From DASQHW01 sp038238245 (GTDB lineage: Bacteria; Actinomycetota; Acidimicrobiia; IMCC26256; PALSA-610), in NCBI GenBank assembly GCA_038238245.1, contig JBBRXX010000013.1, forward strand, positions 51,070-115,069: DNA of 64,000 bases, given 5' to 3'. Positions 58,725 through 64,000 of this stretch are shown here, piece by piece; position 1 is the first letter of the stretch; every line of letters begins with the position of its first letter. The notes under the pieces were generated by a model that ran no database searches, was not told the DNA's origin, and saw nothing but the letters and a program-made list of their open reading frames with translations. The position numbers and the translations under genes are program-made.

Positions 58725-58730
58725 TACGAT
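58725..58730 (+). promoter_or_regulatory. Leaderless -10 (TACGAT) for the small lipoprotein gene
   Basis: TACGAT is followed by 7 nt and GTG 58738. The match to the pattern used by larger genes here supports the short reading frame as real. Confidence 0.6.
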
Positions 58731-58737
58731 GCGATCC

Positions 58738-58911
58738 GTGAGACGGGCAGCGATCGTCGCCGTGATGATCGCCGTGCTGTGTGGCTGTGGTGGTCACAGT
58801 TCCGAGCCGGGCGGCTTTCCATACTGCGGCACCACCCTGCCCGATCCCCAAGCCGGGAATCTCATCGACGCGTGTCCACGAACGACGACGCCGTCGCTTC
58901 CGCGAAACTGA
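58738..58911 (+). CDS. Small lipoprotein
   Basis: A 57-residue protein. The N-terminus VRRAAIVAVMIAVLCGCGG is a lipoprotein signal with a Cys at the cleavage site, followed by a short mature part of about 40 residues with one Cys (PYCGTTLP). The GTG start is set by the lipobox and by the leaderless -10 upstream. It is too short to assign to a family. The function is unknown. Confidence 0.55.
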   Translation: MRRAAIVAVMIAVLCGCGGHSSEPGGFPYCGTTLPDPQAGNLIDACPRTTTPSLPRN

Positions 58912-58966
58912 GCCACTGTCACCGCGATTCAAACTGAGTCGCTACCCCCGCCCGACGATCGCGCAA

Positions 58967-59698
58967 CTACCGTTTGCGTGGGGCCACCCATTGCTGTGCG
59001 TCGTGGGCCAGGAGGACATGCCGGGGACCGAATCCGACGATCCTGTCGAGCGACTGCTGACCGGCTTCGAGGAACGACTCGTCACGGACGTTGTCCCTCG
59101 CGACCCGTCGATCCGTGAACTCGTCGGTGTGATACGCGCACTGACCGCCGACAATCACGCGACCGCCGGCGGTTTCCACCAAGAGCGATTGGTGACCGGG
59201 CGTATGGCCGACGGTCTCGATGAGCGTCACGCCATCGGCGAGTGCCTCATCGCCGTGCACGACGCGCAACGCGTCCTCGGGGACGGCCGCCCATTCGGGA
59301 ACGGTGTATCCGAACGCCTGCGCCGCCTCCGTCTCGGCAGCTTGCACGTAGATCGGAACGCGACCTCGGTGGAAGACCTCGTTCTGGCCGCAGTGGTCGA
59401 AATGCAGATGACTGTTCACGACTGCTACAACATCCCGTTCGTCGATCCCGTGCTGCGCGAGTGCGTCCGCGACCAGGACCACACGCGGGTGGTAGAGATC
59501 GTCGATGAAGCTGCTTCCGGTCCCGACGCCCGTGTCGAAGAGGATGACGCCATCGGGGTGGCGAATCGCATAGCCGAATACCTGACAACTCCCGTCCGCG
59601 AATCGAGGATGCCAGTCCGGAAGCGTGATCTCGGCGAGCAGCAACCGTTCGATCCGTGCGGTGGACGACGACACGCGTTCACGCACCTCCCGAATCAC
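58967..59698 (-). CDS. MBL fold metallo-hydrolase
   Basis: A 243-residue metallo-beta-lactamase fold protein. NSHLHFDHCGQN near residue 93 is the HxHxDH zinc motif, TPGHQSLLVE near 164 gives the next His, and LLAHDAQQW near the C-terminus the last. The layout resembles N-acyl homoserine lactonases and related lactonases. GTG 59698 overlaps the stop of the upstream deazaflavin oxidoreductase gene (GTGA). The substrate is unknown. Confidence 0.88.
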   Translation of the reverse strand: MIREVRERVSSSTARIERLLLAEITLPDWHPRFADGSCQVFGYAIRHPDGVILFDTGVGTGSSFIDDLYHPRVVLVADALAQHGIDERDVVAVVNSHLHFDHCGQNEVFHRGRVPIYVQAAETEAAQAFGYTVPEWAAVPEDALRVVHGDEALADGVTLIETVGHTPGHQSLLVETAGGRVIVGGQCAYHTDEFTDRRVARDNVRDESFLEAGQQSLDRIVGFGPRHVLLAHDAQQWVAPRKR

Positions 59699-60171
59699 GG
59701 ATCGTCGAAGCGAACATGGATCATTGATTCGCCGATCGCGGCCAGGTCCGCGGTCGTCGGCTCGTGCCCTCTCTCGACGGCCAGACCGAGATCTCGCGGC
59801 TTCGCCTTGCGCAGCGCGACCGCAAGCGCGGCGCCGACCTGCCCACTGTCCTCGACAAGCTGCCCATGGCCCTGCCGTTGTCGTCCGCCCTGGATCACGG
59901 TGACGGCCGCGCCGTCGCGAAAGTTGAGCCGCCACGTTTCATGCGTGAATACCGTCGCGACGCCGTCGACATCGTGAACACCGACGGGAATCGCATAGGC
60001 GGCTCCGGTGCGGCGACCTGTGAACTTCAGTACGCCCCAACGCATCCGGCGGCCCAGTCGCGACCCGGCGGTCGCGCGTACGAAGGGATTCACGAGGCTC
60101 AGCACCAGCTTCGGCGGTGGCTGCACCCGCACACGGGGCCGTGAAGGATCCATGCGACCGTCGTCTGCCAT
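59695..60171 (-). CDS. Deazaflavin (F420)-dependent nitroreductase family protein
   Basis: A 158-residue protein of the Ddn-type split-barrel family that uses F420. LKFTGRRTGAAYAIPVGVHDVDGVATVF near residue 50 is the core of the cofactor site. Family members reduce quinones, nitroimidazoles or unsaturated lactones. AGGAGG lies 5 nt before ATG 60171, a strong Shine-Dalgarno sequence. It is coupled to the MBL gene downstream. Confidence 0.85.
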   Translation of the reverse strand: MADDGRMDPSRPRVRVQPPPKLVLSLVNPFVRATAGSRLGRRMRWGVLKFTGRRTGAAYAIPVGVHDVDGVATVFTHETWRLNFRDGAAVTVIQGGRQRQGHGQLVEDSGQVGAALAVALRKAKPRDLGLAVERGHEPTTADLAAIGESMIHVRFDDP

Positions 60172-60288
60172 TCGGACCTCCTCAGGAGCGCAGGGCGCCA
60201 GGTCATTGACGAACACGCGAGAGGAGCACATCGGCTGACATGTCGCAACCGCATCCACGCCCTTCCGGCGGGTACCGACCGCGACCGG

Positions 60289-60642
60289 TCAGGCGAGGGT
60301 GACCGGGGCGCAGTCGTTGCCGCCGCCCGGCGCGGGGCGGTGGCGGACTGCACGAGAAGGCACGACCCGCACCGTCGATCCGTCGACCGAGGCCTGCCCG
60401 TCGACGATCAGCGAGTAGTCGTCGACCGTTGCCGGCGGCCACAACAACGACACGTTCGGCCGGGCGGACGCGTTGGCGCACGACCCTTTCCCGGCGACAC
60501 ATGCGACGCCCCCGTCGTCGATCGACACCGTCACCGCGACGACATGTGCAGTCGCGTCTTTCGTCACGGTCAGGAGGTACGCGAACGGCGCCTGTTGCGA
60601 AGCGACCTCACGAAGCTCGTCCAGCGAAACGGGGATGCTCAT
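60289..60642 (-). CDS. Pyridoxamine 5'-phosphate oxidase family protein
   Basis: A 117-residue split-barrel flavin-binding protein. APFAYLLTVTKDATAHVV near residue 18 is the first strand pair, GKGSCANASARPNVSLLWPP near 51 is the typical phosphate-binding loop of PNPOx-like proteins, and DGQASVDG follows. It is shorter than true PNP oxidases, so it more likely belongs to the FMN or F420-binding PNPOx-like group. GAGGTGA precedes ATG 60642. Confidence 0.85.
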   Translation of the reverse strand: MSIPVSLDELREVASQQAPFAYLLTVTKDATAHVVAVTVSIDDGGVACVAGKGSCANASARPNVSLLWPPATVDDYSLIVDGQASVDGSTVRVVPSRAVRHRPAPGGGNDCAPVTLA

Positions 60643-60645
60643 CGC

Positions 60646-61299
60646 TCACCTCCGAGCACGAGACGACTTCGAGAACTCACGCGGTGCGTAGTAGCCCGGT
60701 GTCATCTCGGGCTTGCCCCGCTTGGTCGTGTACCGCCACTGCGCGGAGATGCGCCCCCGCACCGCGTGCCGCACCTTGGGCACGCCGTGGAGATAGTCGG
60801 CCTGGAAGCGTCCGCCGAACACCATGAGGTCGCCCGGCCCGGGTGAAACATCCCGCGCCGTCGATGCGTCGTGCGTGTTGCGCCGCTGGAGCAGGAACGG
60901 ACGTTGCGCGCCCGTGGTCAGTATCGCGACCACGGTGTCGTCGAGCCACCGCATCTCGCGATCGCGATGCATCGCGACGCTGTCGCGCGCATTGCGGTAG
61001 TACTGGAGCCCGAACCCGTCGAAGCGCACGGCGTAACGCTCCTGGATCGCCTTCTGCGCGTCCGCGAGGACAGGATGATGCGGGTTGCGCAGGGACCCGA
61101 CTGCGCCGAGGCGCGGCTCCTCGACATGGCGCTCGTACCGCCACACGCGCCCTTGTTGCCACGCGACGGTCGACTCGAGGTGCGCGAACAACTCGTTCGC
61201 GCCGCGCAGCCAGCCACGCGCGACGTCGACCCACGAACCACCTTCGAGGTCGAGCCGCTCGAACGGCACGTCCACGTCGATCGCGGGTATCTCCGTCAC
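60646..61299 (-). CDS. AlkB-like 2-oxoglutarate-dependent dioxygenase
   Basis: A 217-residue AlkB family oxygenase that could repair alkylated bases. FGLQYYRNARDSVAMHRDRE near residue 110 holds the His-x-Asp metal pair, PGPGDLMVFGG near 160 the core strand, and HGVPKVRHAVRGRIS near 176 the distal His and the 2-oxoglutarate Arg residues. It lies 3 bp downstream of a divergent-free operon neighbour (PNPOx) on the same strand. GTG 61299 is supported by TACCCT 7 nt upstream. Confidence 0.88.
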   Translation of the reverse strand: MTEIPAIDVDVPFERLDLEGGSWVDVARGWLRGANELFAHLESTVAWQQGRVWRYERHVEEPRLGAVGSLRNPHHPVLADAQKAIQERYAVRFDGFGLQYYRNARDSVAMHRDREMRWLDDTVVAILTTGAQRPFLLQRRNTHDASTARDVSPGPGDLMVFGGRFQADYLHGVPKVRHAVRGRISAQWRYTTKRGKPEMTPGYYAPREFSKSSRARR

Positions 61300-61306
61300 C
61301 GCTCGC

Positions 61307-61312
61307 AGGGTA
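61307..61312 (-). promoter_or_regulatory. Leaderless -10 (TACCCT) for the AlkB-like gene
   Basis: On the minus strand TACCCT is followed by 7 nt and GTG 61299. It lies in the 25-bp gap after the serine hydrolase gene. Confidence 0.6.
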
Positions 61313-61324
61313 TCGACCGCTCGA

Positions 61325-62548
61325 TCAGCGGACGGCCGCGTAGCACGCATCCGTGAGATCGAAGCTGCGGCGATCGCCGGTGAGACCCATATCCATCCGG
61401 TTCATCACGTAGCCGAACGCGAGCCCGGCATCGGGATCGGCCCAGCCCACGGAGCCATCCGCGCCGAAATGGCCGAAGGAACGCCCGGGCAGCGGCATCA
61501 GCTCGGAGCGCAGCATGAATCCGAGCCCGAACTGGATGTCCATGTCGAGCAGGACCTTGTTCGGCCCGGACGTCAGCTGGGTCGTCGCGCGCGAGAGCTG
61601 CGATTCGTCCAGCAGCCGGATGCCGTCGACCTCGCCGATGCACGCGGCGTACATGCGGGCCAGCGACCGCGCGTCGCCGATGCCACCCGCGGCGGGGATC
61701 TCGGCGGCATGGACGGCGGCGGAGTTCCACACCCCCCGACCCGAGAACACGCCCGCGGGCGCGTACAACGCCTTTCCGAGCATCGTCTCGGGACCCATGA
61801 TGCTGTTGACGAGCTCGCGCACCTGTGGGTCATCGTGGAGCGCGGGATCGGCAAGTCCGCCGACCAGCGTGGCGACGCGCGATTCCTCCGACGCGGGCAG
61901 CCCGATCCAGAAGTCGAGACCGAGCGGCTCGGCGATGTCCTGCCGGAAGTAGGTGCCGACGCTCTTGCCCGTGACGCGCTTGATGACCTCGCCGACGAGC
62001 CAGCCGTACGTCGTCGCGTGGTAGCCGTGTGCCGTGCCGGGTTCCCAGTGGGGAACCTGCGCGGCGAGTGCGTCGACGACCGGGTCCCATGACAACGCTT
62101 GTTCGAGGGTCATCTCGCCGTCGACCCACGCGAGTCCTGCCTGGTGCGACAACAGGTACGACACCGGGATCTCGGCCTTCCCGCCTGCCGCGAACTCGGG
62201 CCAGTACTTCGCGACCGGGGCGTCGACGTCGAGCGCGCCCTCCTGCGCGAGCTTGTTGGCGCAGATCGCGGTGACACCCTTCGTCGTCGAGAACACGAGC
62301 ACCATCGTGCGCTCGTCCCATGGACGACCTGTGTCGGCGTCGGCGACGCCGCCCCACAGGTCCACCACCTTCTTGCCCCGGGAGTACGCCGAGAACGCGG
62401 CGCCGATCTCGAGACCCTTGTCGAAGTTGTTCTCGAAGGCGTCGCGTACGCCTTCGAAGCCAGTTGCAGTCCAACCATGAATTTCGGTCGACTCCACGCT
62501 CCGCTCCCCTCCGGTCGCTGCGCTGTCGTCTCCCGCGATGTCAGTCAT
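61325..62548 (-). CDS. Serine hydrolase of the beta-lactamase (class C/esterase) family
   Basis: A 407-residue penicillin-binding-protein-like hydrolase. The nucleophile motif is VFSTTKG with Ser87 and Lys90, the second motif region is GYHATTYGWL near residue 196, and FGHFGADGSVGW near 370 replaces the KTG box as in EstB-type esterases. No signal peptide is visible, so a cytoplasmic esterase is more likely than a secreted lactamase. ATG 62548 has GGAG closely upstream and CACGAT 6 nt upstream. Confidence 0.9.
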   Translation of the reverse strand: MTDIAGDDSAATGGERSVESTEIHGWTATGFEGVRDAFENNFDKGLEIGAAFSAYSRGKKVVDLWGGVADADTGRPWDERTMVLVFSTTKGVTAICANKLAQEGALDVDAPVAKYWPEFAAGGKAEIPVSYLLSHQAGLAWVDGEMTLEQALSWDPVVDALAAQVPHWEPGTAHGYHATTYGWLVGEVIKRVTGKSVGTYFRQDIAEPLGLDFWIGLPASEESRVATLVGGLADPALHDDPQVRELVNSIMGPETMLGKALYAPAGVFSGRGVWNSAAVHAAEIPAAGGIGDARSLARMYAACIGEVDGIRLLDESQLSRATTQLTSGPNKVLLDMDIQFGLGFMLRSELMPLPGRSFGHFGADGSVGWADPDAGLAFGYVMNRMDMGLTGDRRSFDLTDACYAAVR

Positions 62549-62653
62549 TTCTCCATCGTGGCACGGCCCACGCAGTGGAGCGCAGCCCGGGCGTGGGCAC
62601 CAAACCAGACGCATGTGTCGGAACTCGTGCCCACGGCGTCTTCTTGCGGCGGT

Positions 62654-63277
62654 TTACGTGGGCTGATCGAGGCCCGTCCAGACCCGGAACTCGGCCGTCG
62701 AGTTCGCGCGTGGGAACGGCGTGTCGGGAAAGGGGACGCCGAGGAAGTCACACAACGGCGGCCAGCCGTCGGCGACATCGAACACCAACAAGCTCGACGC
62801 CGGCACTGACGCGATCACGTCGTTCTCGTGCGCACGCAGCACGCGAACGACGTGGTCGTGCGTCAGATCGTTCCCGAACGTCTGCTCGAAGATCAGCCGG
62901 CGGGTCGCCACGCGCCAGCGCATGCGCTGCTCGTCATCGGTCTCGGCGCGCAACGCTTGGAAGATCGTGTTCGCCACGCTCGCGAACCATGCGTCAGGGT
63001 CGCGCCGTGTGAGCACAACCTTGGCGGCCGGGTTCTCGGCCTTCAACTGCTTCCAGAACGAGCACGCCGGCCAGTCGACCGCGGCGCGGTAGCCCGCGAA
63101 GATTCGCTCGGTATCGAGCGGAGCTCCGTTGATCGTGCGCGTCCAGGCGTCGATGTGACCCTCGTTCGCGTACACCTCGAACATGTGGTAGCAGGGCCCG
63201 AAGCCGAGCTGCTCGAGCGCCGCCTTGCACGACATCGTGCCGGTGCGGCCGAACCCCGGCCCGATCACTTCGAGCAT
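62654..63277 (-). CDS. Sulfotransferase family protein
   Basis: A 207-residue PAPS-dependent sulfotransferase-like protein. VIGPGFGRTGTMSCKAALEQLG at the N-terminus is the 5'-phosphosulfate loop, and AKVVLTRRDPDAWFAS near residue 89 the 3'-phosphate site. The family is widespread in actinobacteria as small sulfotransferase_4-like proteins; the acceptor is unknown. ATG 63277 is supported by TACCGT 6 nt upstream. Confidence 0.88.
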   Translation of the reverse strand: MLEVIGPGFGRTGTMSCKAALEQLGFGPCYHMFEVYANEGHIDAWTRTINGAPLDTERIFAGYRAAVDWPACSFWKQLKAENPAAKVVLTRRDPDAWFASVANTIFQALRAETDDEQRMRWRVATRRLIFEQTFGNDLTHDHVVRVLRAHENDVIASVPASSLLVFDVADGWPPLCDFLGVPFPDTPFPRANSTAEFRVWTGLDQPT

Positions 63278-63283
63278 GGGCCG

Positions 63284-63289
63284 ACGGTA
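63284..63289 (-). promoter_or_regulatory. Leaderless -10 (TACCGT) for the sulfotransferase gene
   Basis: On the minus strand TACCGT is followed by 6 nt and ATG 63277. Confidence 0.6.
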
Positions 63290-63369
63290 ATGCGCGCTTC
63301 GCGGTCCTCTCACAAAGCAGGGCGACGCTGCATGCCGGAAGGATTCCACGATCTCCGGAAGGACAACTC

Positions 63370-63897
63370 ATGAACCTCAAGAAGATTGCAGTCACCGGCG
63401 TCATGGCGGCGCTGCTGATCGGCACGGCCGCGACCGGCGCCGTCGCGTCCGAGACCTCCTCGGGCTCGTCGACGACATGTCTCCCCAACGGCGCGCCCGA
63501 CACCTGGCCGGCCCGAGCCGAAGGCGCGCCGGGCCGGAGCCCGGGTGTGACGGTGTGGCACAACGCCAATGGATGGCACGTGCGCGTGACCCACAACGCA
63601 TTGCACGACCGTGTGTTCTCGGGCGTCGTCGAGACGCGCGGTGCGCTCACCGACGTCACGGCGGTCGGCCTCGAGCGCAACGACCACGTCAAGGTCGGAC
63701 CCGGCAAGCACGCGATCGCGTTCCGCTTCAACAACTACGGACGCACCGACGGGTTCGACTTCAAGACGAGCTGCGCGCCGTCGCTGAACTTCCTCTTCTT
63801 GTCGAACGGCCACAAGGTGCCGACCGCCAAGATCTCGGTCGGGAGCACGGGGGCCCACCCCAGGCACAACCCGTTCAAGATCACCCGCGCCGCGTAG
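63370..63897 (+). CDS. Secreted protein of unknown function
   Basis: A 175-residue exported protein. A clear signal peptide (KKIAVTGVMAALLIGTAATGAVA) ends near residue 26. The mature part is beta-rich, with WHNANGWHVRVTHNALHDRVFSG near residue 63, NNYGRTDGFDF near 120 and two Cys residues that could form one disulfide (Cys37 and Cys134). GGAAGGAC lies before ATG 63370. No known domain is recognised. Confidence 0.75.
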   Translation: MNLKKIAVTGVMAALLIGTAATGAVASETSSGSSTTCLPNGAPDTWPARAEGAPGRSPGVTVWHNANGWHVRVTHNALHDRVFSGVVETRGALTDVTAVGLERNDHVKVGPGKHAIAFRFNNYGRTDGFDFKTSCAPSLNFLFLSNGHKVPTAKISVGSTGAHPRHNPFKITRAA

Positions 63898-63916
63898 TTC
63901 CCCGGCGACCAGGCGT

Positions 63917-63953
63917 GGGGGGGGGGGGGGGTGAGCCCCCCACCCCCCCCCCC
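63917..63953. other. Homopolymer G and C runs near the window end
   Basis: A run of 15 G (63917-63931), then TGAG, then C runs of 6 and 11 separated by one A. The arms are complementary, so this could be a GC hairpin, but runs of this length at the edge of a sequence are typical of sequencing or assembly error. The last 50 bases hold no gene that I can support. Confidence 0.6.
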
Positions 63954-64000
63954 AGAAAGTGCAAATGAACCGGCGCGGGGAACAGAGGCAACACCCCCAC

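Noticed and set aside
1..64000. CRISPR arrays, restriction systems, toxin-antitoxin pairs, prophage or IS elements
   Set aside because: I saw no regularly spaced repeats, transposase or integrase motifs, phage structural genes or paired toxin-antitoxin genes in any frame.

Overview
High-GC window with dense, mostly short operons on both strands and no rRNA, tRNA, phage or IS genes that I could recognise. The organism looks like an uncultured soil or freshwater actinobacterium, most likely class Acidimicrobiia. The reasons are frequent GTG starts, a complete conservon (sensor kinase-like protein, Roadblock protein, DUF742 protein, small GTPase), F420/FMN luciferase-like oxidoreductases, a Ddn-type deazaflavin oxidoreductase, a protein built of GYW..DG repeats, and many genes with an actinobacterial leaderless promoter (TAnnnT 6-8 nt before ATG or GTG). 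The placement is an inference.

Layout. 1-5733: hydrolases, a dCTP deaminase-family enzyme, a PIG-L deacetylase, a dienelactone hydrolase and an aldo/keto reductase. 5735-8732: an ECF importer with the T protein next to one polypeptide that joins a membrane domain to two ATPase domains. 8834-15482: HtrA-type protease, a frameshifted RND/MMPL transporter, nitroreductase, second aldo/keto reductase and a secreted DUF1906-like protein. 15604-19743: phosphoesterase lipoprotein, VOC and luciferase-like enzymes, membrane protein. 19797-28223: surface rhamnosidase, ASCH/winged-helix protein, beta-propeller, ABC1/UbiB kinase-like protein, polytopic membrane protein. 28430-32573: amidohydrolase, GYD protein and a three-gene ABC-2 exporter. 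32580-37563: repeat protein with a small coiled-coil partner, endonuclease-fold hydrolase, phytanoyl-CoA dioxygenase-like protein, AhpD-like protein, a thioredoxin-like gene with an in-frame TGA (candidate selenoprotein) and a START-like protein. 37702-42602: small Cys-rich protein and the conservon. 42606-47409: lipid kinase, VOC, alcohol dehydrogenase, second ABC-2 exporter, cold-shock protein. 47517-54282: CorA and a glycan gene set (sugar aminotransferase, epimerase, glycosyltransferase fused to a NodB deacetylase, membrane protein). 54368-63897: kinase-like, GNAT, second PhyH, TetR with divergent hydrolase, MBL, Ddn, PNPOx, AlkB, serine hydrolase, sulfotransferase and a secreted protein. 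The last 100 bases contain long G and C runs and look unreliable.

Most notable signals. (1) At 36640-36642 a TGA replaces the expected active-site Cys codon of a thioredoxin-fold protein. The frame stays open for 136 codons before it and 237 after it, and a SECIS-like hairpin lies about 20 nt downstream. (2) Three divergent gene pairs have start codons only 18-19 bp apart, with overlapping symmetric -10 elements that would fire leaderless transcripts both ways. (3) A dispersed intergenic repeat occurs at three minus-strand gene junctions, and one copy appears to supply the N-terminus of a membrane protein.
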